Shown piece after piece: positions 1-4,847 of a DNA stretch of 5,493 nt. The stretch comes from Candidatus Woesearchaeota archaeon CG10_big_fil_rev_8_21_14_0_10_36_11 (lineage in GTDB: Archaea; Nanobdellota; Nanobdellia; Woesearchaeales; GW2011-AR9): assembly GCA_002762845.1 (NCBI GenBank), contig PCYB01000044.1, positions 1 to 5,493 of the forward strand, read 5' to 3'. The first letter of the stretch is position 1. Every line of letters begins with the position of its first letter. The notes beneath the pieces were generated by a model. The model had not been told where the DNA came from and did not search any database. It was given only the letters and a program-made list of their open reading frames with translations. The translations under genes and the position numbers were made by a program.

Positions 1-1
1 T

Positions 2-82
2 GACTTAATGAAAGAGGCTTTGGAGGGATTTTGGAAAGAACATATTTTTATGCAAAATTTTATAGGATATTTATGTCGTTGA
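2..82 (+). other. C-terminal end of an upstream reading frame, or 5' part of an interrupted gene
   Basis: The frame is open from the window edge and ends at TGA 80-82. It encodes 26 residues that look protein-like, with charged and aromatic residues (…KEALEGFWKEHIF…). The first ATG in the window is at 8-10. After the TGA the same frame stays open through codons 83-112 and into the 113-625 gene. This may therefore be the tail of an upstream gene, or the N-terminal part of the same gene split by a nonsense codon. The sequence left of the window is needed to decide. I recognise no domain. Confidence 0.35.
57..65 (+). promoter_or_regulatory. Possible TATA box for the 113-625 gene
   Basis: TTTTATAGG resembles an archaeal TATA element. 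It would place a transcription start near 86 and leave a leader of about 27 nt before GTG 113. It lies inside the preceding open frame and may be chance in AT-rich DNA. Confidence 0.25.
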
Positions 83-112
83 CTAATTCATGAAAAAGTA
101 CGAGAAGCTACA

Positions 113-625
113 GTGCAAAATCCTGGAGAAATTCCGGATTATTCTCAAGTTCCAGGAAATGGTGGTTTACAGGACAGTCTTAAAACCATTGTAGATGAAG
201 CATATTCTGCAGATAATGATTTGCATCCACTTCATGATGTTATTAACCAAGATGCAGCAGGAAGAAACTTTTATACAAATTCACTTTTACGCAACTTACT
301 TTTTCCTCATGCTGATGCAGTAAAGTCATCTGTTGGTGAAGCGGAACTAACACAAAAACTTACAGGATATGCTCAACATTCTCAAGGTGAGTTAGCAAAA
401 AGATTGTTAGGAATGGCAGCAAGTGATATTGTTGCAAATCACGAATTGGATGCTCTAAGACAACATTTGAAAAGCACGTACGCAGGTATAAAAGAACAAG
501 TTATTGATACTGCAGAAAAAGACAGATTGGTGTCTGCATACCATTTAGATTTACTTAGGGCTACTGGATATGCTGATATAACCTTTAAAAAAATTGAAGA
601 CGCAATCCTTGGACGACAAGGATAA
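113..625 (+). CDS. Unrecognised acidic, mostly helical protein
   Basis: This is a 170-residue reading frame beginning at GTG 113, the first standard start codon after the in-frame TGA at 80-82. No Shine-Dalgarno sequence precedes it. The frame is open from codon 83, and residues encoded before the GTG (…HEKVREATV) look as coding-like as those after it, so the true N-terminus may lie upstream. The first 60 residues are rich in Pro, Gly, Asp and Asn. From about residue 75 the protein is predicted by eye to be almost all alpha-helix, with regular Leu/Ala spacing and many Glu, Lys and Gln. I see no signal peptide, membrane segment, cysteine motif or catalytic signature. The stop lies only 2 nt from the convergent stop of the next gene. 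The function is unknown. Coding status is supported by length, amino-acid composition and the tight packing. Confidence 0.68.
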   Translation: MQNPGEIPDYSQVPGNGGLQDSLKTIVDEAYSADNDLHPLHDVINQDAAGRNFYTNSLLRNLLFPHADAVKSSVGEAELTQKLTGYAQHSQGELAKRLLGMAASDIVANHELDALRQHLKSTYAGIKEQVIDTAEKDRLVSAYHLDLLRATGYADITFKKIEDAILGRQG

Positions 626-627
626 TT

Positions 628-1239
628 TTATTCTTTTTTATCTAATCCCGTACCTAAAGTAATATTTTTCTCTATGTCTTCTGCAATCTCTTTTCTGATA
701 TCTTCTTCACGGATAACTTTCCCAACATCAAACTTGTACGAATTAAGAATTTTCTTTACCTGAGCATAAATGTACGCAGTATCGTCTGACAGTTCTGAGG
801 GAAATCCTGCTTCCTGCGACCACCGATACACAAATTTGTTAATGACACTTTTTACAAACCACACAAACGGTTTCATTCCCCATCGAGACTGATAATCAGT
901 TAACACCCACGCATCGATGTACATTTGCACGTCGCCGTTTTGAAATTTTCGTTTCTCGCCGTTGAACTCTTCCACAGTTTCTTTGATATTATCTAACGTA
1001 ATTTTAATCTTTATCAAAAGTTCAGCGTAATTCGTTTTTACTTTAAACGGTCGCAGTTCAACATACGTTCTTTTCCCTGTTTCTGTTACCGTTTCTTCTG
1101 TTTTCTTTTCTCGTTTAGTATATCCTCGCGCGTCTAGTGCTCGGTTAATCGTACTAAAAAGTTCGTCTGCACGAAAAATGCCTTTGTACACCAGTTCCCG
1201 ATTGTTAATAATCAGATTCTTTTCGTATTGATTTTGCAT
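628..1239 (-). CDS. Unknown conserved protein, paralog A of a tandem pair
   Basis: This 203-residue protein starts at ATG 1239, 2 nt after the stop of the upstream gene (1754-1242). There is no Shine-Dalgarno sequence, so translation is probably coupled. It is clearly paralogous to that neighbour. Shared landmarks are a Y-x-G-x-F…ELF segment (residues 18-28), GK…LRPFK (55-66), Y-x-x-L-x-x-K-I-K (71-79), a G-x-V…D-x-x-VL-x-D stretch (102-115), W-x-x-KPF-x-WF (120-128), and a final Tyr…K-x-x-LN…K-F segment. The aromatic, hydrophobic stretch after KPF could be amphipathic or contact a membrane, but it is interrupted by Lys and Asn and is not a clear transmembrane helix. Compared with its paralog it has an extra acidic tail of about 35 residues. 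I recognise no known family and no catalytic motif. It is probably a structural or binding protein, perhaps a partner of its paralog. Confidence 0.82.
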   Translation of the reverse strand: MQNQYEKNLIINNRELVYKGIFRADELFSTINRALDARGYTKREKKTEETVTETGKRTYVELRPFKVKTNYAELLIKIKITLDNIKETVEEFNGEKRKFQNGDVQMYIDAWVLTDYQSRWGMKPFVWFVKSVINKFVYRWSQEAGFPSELSDDTAYIYAQVKKILNSYKFDVGKVIREEDIRKEIAEDIEKNITLGTGLDKKE

Positions 1240-1241
1240 TT

Positions 1242-1754
1242 TTATTGTTGGTATGTGTATTTGAACACATTAAGATAACTTTTAATTTTATTGTAAAGAT
1301 CATCAACATCACTTTCTATCCATGTTTCTAACTTTCTGAAATGTCGTTTAAAAAAATATTTCTCAAAAATGATACTGAGGAACCAATAAAAAGGTTTACT
1401 TGTCCATATACCAAGCCTGTCACTCAGAACATACCCGTCAAAGAATATCCTTACAACACCATGGTTAAGTCGTATCTTTTCACCATCTTTTTCAACTTCA
1501 ACTTCTTTAACATCAATCATGTTAAGTTTTATTCTCATTTGAAGTTTATGGTAGTCACTTGTTGATTTCCATGGTTCAAGGACAATATGAATCTGTTTTC
1601 CTCTCGGCGTTATAATTTCATCATTAATTTTTTCGTACCAGTCCCAGCTTTTTTCAAAAAACCAGCCTGAGATAAGTGCGAACAGCTCAGACGCGTTAAA
1701 CAGCCCTTCATAGCTGAATTTCAAATGATCAACAATTAATACCCTTTCTGCCAT
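1242..1754 (-). CDS. Unknown conserved protein, paralog B of a tandem pair
   Basis: This 170-residue protein starts at ATG 1754 and is the first gene of a two-gene operon. A TATA box lies about 30 bp upstream at 1784-1791. It aligns by eye along its whole length with the downstream gene: Y-E-G-L-F…ELF (residues 15-25), GK…LEPWK (52-63), Y-x-x-L-x-x-R-I-K (68-76), G-x-V…D-x-YVLSD (99-112) and W-x-x-KPF-x-WF (117-125). It is rich in Trp, Phe and Tyr. The stretch after KPF (FYWFLSIIFEKYFF) is strongly hydrophobic but contains Glu and Lys. The alternating hydrophobic pattern between residues 54 and 110 suggests beta strands. No cysteine pair, nucleotide-binding motif or signal peptide is visible. 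It is a probable duplication product that keeps one conserved core fold. The function is unknown. Confidence 0.84.
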   Translation of the reverse strand: MAERVLIVDHLKFSYEGLFNASELFALISGWFFEKSWDWYEKINDEIITPRGKQIHIVLEPWKSTSDYHKLQMRIKLNMIDVKEVEVEKDGEKIRLNHGVVRIFFDGYVLSDRLGIWTSKPFYWFLSIIFEKYFFKRHFRKLETWIESDVDDLYNKIKSYLNVFKYTYQQ

Positions 1755-1766
1755 CTTTTTACGAGG

Positions 1767-1779
1767 GAATGAGTCATTC
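1767..1779. promoter_or_regulatory. 13-bp palindrome at the predicted transcription start of the paralog operon
   Basis: GAATGA-G-TCATTC has perfect 6-bp arms around one central base. It sits between the TATA box at 1784-1791 and ATG 1754, over or just upstream of the expected transcription start near 1762. An archaeal repressor commonly binds there. The regulatory role is inferred from position and symmetry only. Confidence 0.4.
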
Positions 1780-1783
1780 TATC

Positions 1784-1791
1784 CTTATAAA
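1784..1791 (-). promoter_or_regulatory. TATA box of the paralog operon
   Basis: Read on the minus strand this is TTTATAAG, a good match to archaeal box A. It lies about 30 bp before ATG 1754, so the mRNA would have a very short leader or none. Its outer edge touches the left arm of the inverted repeat at 1791-1829. Confidence 0.6.
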
Positions 1792-1829
1792 TTATTCTGT
1801 TTTAGGGGTATGTAGTAAAATAGAATAAT
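1791..1829. repeat. 14-bp inverted repeat in the divergent promoter region
   Basis: The arms 1791-1804 (ATTATTCTGTTTTA) and 1816-1829 (TAAAATAGAATAAT) pair at all 14 positions, with one G-T wobble. They flank an 11-bp spacer containing GGGG. The repeat lies between the TATA box of the minus-strand operon (1784-1791) and that of the plus-strand gene (1878-1885). It is suitably placed to bind a dimeric regulator acting on both. It could also form a hairpin if transcribed. No flanking target-site duplication was seen, so I do not call it a mobile element. Confidence 0.6.
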
Positions 1830-1877
1830 ACGCTCACAAAGCATAATTGTTATTGCCAAGTAATGAAACACAAAATA

Positions 1878-1885
1878 CTTATAAA
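1878..1885 (+). promoter_or_regulatory. TATA box for the 1907-2494 gene
   Basis: CTTATAAA is centred about 25 bp before ATG 1907 and is preceded by an A-rich BRE-like stretch. That spacing predicts a leaderless transcript starting at or next to the ATG, which agrees with the lack of a Shine-Dalgarno sequence. Confidence 0.6.
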
Positions 1886-1906
1886 GTAGCAAAATCTTAA
1901 AAGATC

Positions 1907-2494
1907 ATGACATTATTTAGACTTGAAATTAATCTGGTGCCAATGGGATCAATCTATGCACGATCTCGAAATGATATCGGAGCATGTGTTGAAGCGTTAA
2001 AAATTGTTCCATTTGTATGGCCATCTACTTCTAGACGGATAAATGTTGCAGAATATCTTAAAGATGTAAGAGAGATACAAGAAATTTCTCTAGGGGTATT
2101 ATATGTTGACTTTGGTGGTGTCAGTTTTGTTGATATTCCGGACGTTGAATTGAAAATAACGCCAGACTTTGTTGTTCGTGCACCTCCCCAAACAATAGTC
2201 GGATTTAGAACATATCAACAGGGTTTACAAGAAAAAACTATTGGTTCTTTGTACGAAGTTGTAACAACAAATGGATATTTTCCATTCCATTATTATCTTC
2301 CATTCCATTATTATCTTCCAAGAGACATATTTCAAGCATTGAAACAGTATGATGTTCGCCCACAATTACCAGAAATTGAGAGGAATGTTGACAATATGGA
2401 ACGAGAGATAGACCAATTAAGAAAAGATGCCGGATCTCGTCTTTCAGTTACAAAACCACATCCCGTTGTTATCTTACCTCTAAGTAAAGAATAA
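1907..2494 (+). CDS. Unrecognised 195-aa protein with an internal tandem duplication
   Basis: Translation starts at ATG 1907, chosen because a TATA box sits 25 bp upstream and no earlier start fits. Residues 1-120 alternate hydrophobic and polar residues as in beta strands, with repeated aromatic and proline residues (for example VPFVWPSTSRR and VVRAPPQTIVGF). Around residues 125-138 the unit FHYYLP occurs twice because of a perfect 18-bp tandem duplication. Residues about 155-175 (EIERNVDNMEREIDQLRKD) form a short charged heptad-like helix that could be a coiled coil. The C-terminus is proline-rich. There is no signal peptide, membrane segment or metal-binding motif. I do not recognise the family. 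It lies 102 nt upstream of the arvA start on the same strand and could be cotranscribed with it, but nothing shows a functional link. Confidence 0.72.
   Translation: MTLFRLEINLVPMGSIYARSRNDIGACVEALKIVPFVWPSTSRRINVAEYLKDVREIQEISLGVLYVDFGGVSFVDIPDVELKITPDFVVRAPPQTIVGFRTYQQGLQEKTIGSLYEVVTTNGYFPFHYYLPFHYYLPRDIFQALKQYDVRPQLPEIERNVDNMEREIDQLRKDAGSRLSVTKPHPVVILPLSKE
2280..2320 (+). repeat. Perfect 18-bp tandem duplication inside a coding region
   Basis: The unit TCCATTCCATTATTATCT occurs at 2281-2298 and again at 2299-2316. Period-18 identity covers 2280-2320. Each unit also contains a smaller direct repeat (TCCAT-TCCAT). The duplication is in frame and repeats six residues, so it adds six amino acids without breaking the gene. 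Perfect identity suggests a recent slippage or duplication event. Confidence 0.9.
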
Positions 2495-2596
2495 TACCAT
2501 CACTCAAAAAGATTAGGCGAATATACTCCTTTGAGTACCAAAAACTTTAAGAACAACAAGAAAACTCTTCAAGTACATAGAGGGGTACAAAAAGGG

Positions 2597-3235
2597 ATGG
2601 TAAAATCATTTTTCAGAAATATTCTGAGTAGGTTCAAATTTAATCCGTTTGCACGGAAAAGTCATGTGAAACTCGGTCTTTATGGTCCTCCAAACGGTGG
2701 TAAGAGTACGTTAGCAAACAGGATATGTCAAGATTGGTTGGGAGAGGATATGTCTACTGTGTCTCACGTTGCCCATGAAACACGAGAAATAAATATCAAA
2801 GAGCAAGTATCTATCAAGAACAAAAAAGGAAAAGAATTAACATTTTCGCTCGTTGATACCCCAGGTATAGCAACAAAAATTGATTATGAAGATTTTTTAA
2901 AGAAAGGAATGAACAAAAATGCTGCTAAAACACGAGCAAAAGAAGCAACGAAGGGCGTCATTGACGCAATTAAGTGGTTAGATAATATGGATTCTGTCGT
3001 AGTTGTATTGGATTCAACAAAAGATCCGTACAGTCAGGTGAACATCACAATTATAGGTAATCTTCAAGCACGAAACATCCCGGTGTTGATAGCGGCGAAC
3101 AAAATGGATTTGAAAAAATCTAACATGGACGTCATAAAAGCGGCATTTCCACAATATGAAGTAGTTGGTATTTCTGCAAAGTATGGGAAGAACGTTGAGG
3201 ACTTTTATGAACAGTTATTTAAACTTGCAAAGTAA
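2597..3235 (+). CDS. arvA: ArvA/OapA family Era-like small GTPase (vesicle formation)
   Basis: This is a 212-residue Ras-superfamily GTPase. Visible motifs are G1 GPPNGGKST (residues 30-38), a G2-type threonine in HETR (62), G3 DTPG (87-90), G4 NKMD (168-171) and G5 SAK (193-195). The segments TKIDYEDFL (93-101) and LDSTKDPYSQVN (138-149) are hallmarks of the archaeal OapA/ArvA family, as is the arvB-arvC neighbourhood. In Haloferax this GTPase is required for extracellular vesicle formation; the older name means origin-associated protein. The basic, aromatic N-terminus (residues 2-21) could be an amphipathic membrane-binding helix; that is inference. I chose ATG 2597 because it gives the family's usual distance to G1. 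The in-frame TTG at 2531 would add 22 Lys/Asn-rich residues. A GAGGGG stretch at 2580-2585 is a weak, distant ribosome binding site. No convincing TATA box was found. Confidence 0.9.
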   Translation: MVKSFFRNILSRFKFNPFARKSHVKLGLYGPPNGGKSTLANRICQDWLGEDMSTVSHVAHETREINIKEQVSIKNKKGKELTFSLVDTPGIATKIDYEDFLKKGMNKNAAKTRAKEATKGVIDAIKWLDNMDSVVVVLDSTKDPYSQVNITIIGNLQARNIPVLIAANKMDLKKSNMDVIKAAFPQYEVVGISAKYGKNVEDFYEQLFKLAK

Positions 3236-3247
3236 AAAAAATAAACA

Positions 3248-3255
3248 TTTAAATA
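3248..3255 (+). promoter_or_regulatory. TATA box for arvB-arvC
   Basis: TTTAAATA is a consensus archaeal TATA box. It lies 13 bp after the arvA stop and about 43 bp before the arvB ATG, predicting a start near 3277 and a leader of about 17 nt that includes the Shine-Dalgarno site. arvB-arvC can therefore be transcribed independently of arvA. Confidence 0.65.
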
Positions 3256-3282
3256 GAAATAAAAATTACTAAAAGTAGAAAA

Positions 3283-3287
3283 GAGGT
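3283..3287 (+). promoter_or_regulatory. Ribosome binding site of arvB
   Basis: GAGGT matches the core of the archaeal Shine-Dalgarno sequence and ends 6 nt before ATG 3294. It is the clearest ribosome binding site in the window and fixes the arvB start. Confidence 0.65.
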
Positions 3288-3293
3288 ATATTA

Positions 3294-3698
3294 ATGGTTA
3301 CGTTTCAATTTGTTCCATTCCATGACATTGATGGTTTATCGTCCGCAAAACGGATTAATAAGCTTCTTAACATTGTCAAAGAAGATAAGATAGTTATCAT
3401 GGAAGGGCGGCTTAGACGAGAAGAAGAAGCAGATCTTATAGAGATTACGATGGAAGAAATAGGCCCAAAATTTAAAGGAGTAGAACTGAGCGTAATTTAT
3501 CCTGATAAAAATAAACAAGATTTAAAACAGCGTGTTAAGGGAACATTTGCAAACATTCTTTTAGGTGACAGGCAGGGAATGACAATCATTGGTCCCGCAT
3601 CAATTGTAAACAAGATTGAAAAAAACCCCGATAAGATCGAACTCTTTACAAAAGAGAGTACGAAACGGTACAGGGCAAAACCAAAAAAAAAGCGATAA
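3294..3698 (+). CDS. arvB: ArvB/OapB family protein (DUF2073)
   Basis: The 134-residue protein matches the length and layout of the archaeal OapB/ArvB (DUF2073) family. It opens with the FVPF-x-D-I-x-G segment (residues 5-14). A helix and the strand DKIVIMEGRL (31-40) follow, then the acidic helix EEEADLIEITMEEI (43-56) and the strand GVELSVIYP (62-70). A glycine-containing stretch, LLGDRQGMTIIGPASIV (89-105), follows, and the protein ends in a very basic tail (RAKPKKKR). The family occurs next to the ArvA GTPase and the zinc-ribbon protein ArvC in many archaea and is thought to work with the GTPase; its biochemical role is not established. It has its own TATA box and a clear ribosome binding site. 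A run of nine A residues (3683-3691) encodes the Lys tail. The gene ends 3 nt before arvC. Confidence 0.9.
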   Translation: MVTFQFVPFHDIDGLSSAKRINKLLNIVKEDKIVIMEGRLRREEEADLIEITMEEIGPKFKGVELSVIYPDKNKQDLKQRVKGTFANILLGDRQGMTIIGPASIVNKIEKNPDKIELFTKESTKRYRAKPKKKR

Positions 3699-3701
3699 AC
3701 A

Positions 3702-4076
3702 ATGCCACATCAATGCGTTCGGTGTAATACCCTCTTTGAGGATGGGGCAAAGGAAATTCTTAAAGGATGTAGTTGTGGCGCTCGACTATTTTTTTACATT
3801 AAGAAAAAAAATATTGAAGAGGGAAAGGAATTAATAAGTAACTTAAGTCTTGAAGAAAAAGAACATATTCAAAAGGACGTTCAGGAAATTCTTCACATAA
3901 AAGATGAAGATCTTAACAGGCCAGTCGTGTTAGACCTGGAATCTATCCGTATTCTCAAGCCGGGAAAGTATGAACTTGACCTGGTTCACATGTTCAAAAA
4001 AGATCCTTTGATTATTAAGTTAGAAGAAGGAAAATATATGATTGACCTTGGTCAAGCGTTTAAAGAAAAAGATTAA
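3702..4076 (+). CDS. arvC: ArvC/OapC family zinc-ribbon protein
   Basis: This 124-residue protein begins with a zinc ribbon: Cys5-x-x-Cys8, then Cys23-x-Cys25-Gly. A basic strand FFYIKKK and an acidic helical middle follow. The C-terminal module SIRILKPGKYELDL…IIKLEEGKYMIDL (about residues 85-118) is typical of the archaeal OapC/ArvC family (DUF2072, Zn-ribbon containing). The start lies 3 nt after the arvB stop in the same frame, with no separate ribosome binding site, so translation is probably coupled to arvB. The family is found beside ArvA and ArvB and is presumed to be an accessory of the vesicle GTPase. The metal-binding residues are visible; the cellular function is inferred from context. 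Confidence 0.9.
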   Translation: MPHQCVRCNTLFEDGAKEILKGCSCGARLFFYIKKKNIEEGKELISNLSLEEKEHIQKDVQEILHIKDEDLNRPVVLDLESIRILKPGKYELDLVHMFKKDPLIIKLEEGKYMIDLGQAFKEKD

Positions 4077-4104
4077 AGTTTACTTGTCTGTGCTTTACAC
4101 AAAA

Positions 4105-4120
4105 TTATTTCATAATTTTT
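4105..4120 (+). terminator. T-rich terminator after arvC
   Basis: TTATTT followed by a run of five T (4116-4120) lies 29-44 nt after the arvC stop, in the short spacer before the convergent zpr1 gene. Archaeal RNA polymerase stops on such U-tracts without a hairpin. Confidence 0.4.
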
Positions 4121-4633
4121 CTAAAGCTTGCTACGCTGCGCTTTATCTGAGATTATAGCTGAATGACCAGAAGTATCTTCAATGATAATTTTTAGTTTTT
4201 CTCTCCCAACAAGAACTTTACCCAATTTCTTAAGAAGATTTTTTGCTTTTTTCTTTGCAGTAGGTTCATCTTCAGATTCAGCGGCTGATTGAATTTGTTT
4301 TTTTATCCTTTCAAGAAGCCCTTCAACATTTGTAACGTATCCTTCTGATGCAGGACCAGACTCGACCGTAATAACATGCGGAATCTTTACTGTTGCCTCT
4401 CCAGACTTTACAATTTTAATGTTCAAATCATCTTCAGAAGATACTTCTAACGTATATCTGCACGGTTCTTTTTGTTCCGCAGGTTCAACATCAGACTTTC
4501 TTGTATGGCATGCAGAACAGTCCATGGAAAAGACAAAGACCCTTCCAAAGTACGGAATTTCAATTTCTTCTTCTTTAAGAGTACATTTCTTTTCGCCACA
4601 GAACGGGCAGGGTTGATTTGTTATTTCTGACAT
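4121..4633 (-). CDS. ZPR1-type zinc finger protein
   Basis: This 170-residue protein is an archaeal single-domain ZPR1 homolog. Its zinc finger is Cys9-P-F-Cys12 … Cys39-S-A-Cys42, with the family's IPYFG-x-x-x-x-x-S-x-x-C spacing between the pairs. A beta-rich region follows (LNIKIVKSGEATVKIP, about 70-85), then VESGPASEGYVTNVEGLLERI (about 90-110) and the terminal IIEDTSGHSAI segment (about 150-160). All of these match ZPR1-domain proteins. Eukaryotic ZPR1 has two such domains and binds or helps fold elongation factor eEF1A; archaea carry one-domain versions whose role is less certain. A Lys-rich helix (about 120-140) precedes the end. ATG 4633 fits a TATA box about 25 bp upstream, so the mRNA is probably leaderless. 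It converges on arvC and diverges from the tRNA gene. Confidence 0.9.
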   Translation of the reverse strand: MSEITNQPCPFCGEKKCTLKEEEIEIPYFGRVFVFSMDCSACHTRKSDVEPAEQKEPCRYTLEVSSEDDLNIKIVKSGEATVKIPHVITVESGPASEGYVTNVEGLLERIKKQIQSAAESEDEPTAKKKAKNLLKKLGKVLVGREKLKIIIEDTSGHSAIISDKAQRSKL

Positions 4634-4654
4634 AGACAGTTAATAATGGTACTG

Positions 4655-4662
4655 TTTAAAAA
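4655..4662 (-). promoter_or_regulatory. TATA box for the ZPR1 gene
   Basis: On the minus strand TTTTTAAA, preceded by an A-rich BRE-like stretch, is centred about 25 bp before ATG 4633. This predicts a leaderless mRNA. A short inverted repeat (ACAGT 4636-4640, ACTGT 4651-4655) lies between box and start and might be an operator, though it is short enough to be chance. Confidence 0.5.
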
Positions 4663-4705
4663 TATTTTGTTTCTTGACGATAAGGTATATTTCAATGTGG
4701 GAAAT

Positions 4706-4713
4706 TTTATAAA
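4706..4713 (+). promoter_or_regulatory. TATA box of the tRNA-Gly gene
   Basis: TTTATAAA is a near-consensus archaeal TATA box centred about 30 bp before the mature tRNA 5' end at 4739. That suits a start a few bases upstream of the tRNA followed by RNase P trimming. Confidence 0.65.
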
Positions 4714-4775
4714 GGGAACTGGAAATATCATTAGTAAAGCACCGGTAGTATAATGGCTAGTATCCGGGCCTTCCA

Positions 4776-4808
4776 TAAGGTCTGTAGTCAGCTACTCACT
4801 TTGATGTG
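4776..4808 (+). other. tRNA intron at canonical position 37/38 (33 nt)
   Basis: The intron lies between A37 (4775) and A38 (4809). It folds into a hairpin: AAGGT (4777-4781) pairs with ACTTT (4798-4802), and GTAG (4784-4787) pairs with CTAC (4792-4795). The splice sites form a bulge-helix-bulge, with bulges C4774-A4775|T4776 and T4807-G4808|A4809. The central helix 4770-4773/4803-4806 is C-G, U·U, U-A, C-G, so it contains one mismatch. Excision restores a standard 7-nt anticodon loop. Confidence 0.88.
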
Positions 4809-4829
4809 AGCCTGTGATCCGGGTTCGAA

Positions 4830-4847
4830 ATGAGCAATCAACGAAAG
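4830..4847 (+). other. Non-canonical tRNA intron inside the T-loop, position 59/60 (18 nt)
   Basis: The intron separates TTCGAA (4824-4829) from T4848 and the T-stem 3' strand. It has a good bulge-helix-bulge. The outer helix is the T-stem. The central helix TTCG 4824-4827/CGAA 4842-4845 has four Watson-Crick pairs. The bulges are A4828-A4829|A4830 and A4846-G4847|T4848. The intron's inner part is a 3-bp stem TGA/TCA closed by a GCAA (GNRA-type) tetraloop, with A4841 unpaired. Excision restores the loop TTCGAAT. Confidence 0.9.

Noticed and set aside
90..197. Short plus-strand ORF from ATG 90 in another frame
   Set aside because: It is 35 codons long, overlaps the better-supported 113-625 frame and has random-looking composition.
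1341..1565. Plus-strand open frame of 74 codons
   Set aside because: It lies wholly inside paralog B on the other strand, has biased Phe/Asn/Lys composition and no promoter of its own.
2502..2536. Inverted repeat ACTCAAA…TTTGAGT upstream of arvA
   Set aside because: The 7-bp arms are 21 bp apart in AT-rich DNA, which is too weak to call an operator.
2531..2596. TTG 2531 as the start of the ArvA GTPase
   Set aside because: It would add 22 low-complexity Lys/Asn-rich residues. ATG 2597 gives the family's usual distance to the G1 loop.
3616..3834. Plus-strand frame overlapping the end of arvB and start of arvC
   Set aside because: It is out of frame with two well-supported family members and has no recognisable sequence of its own.
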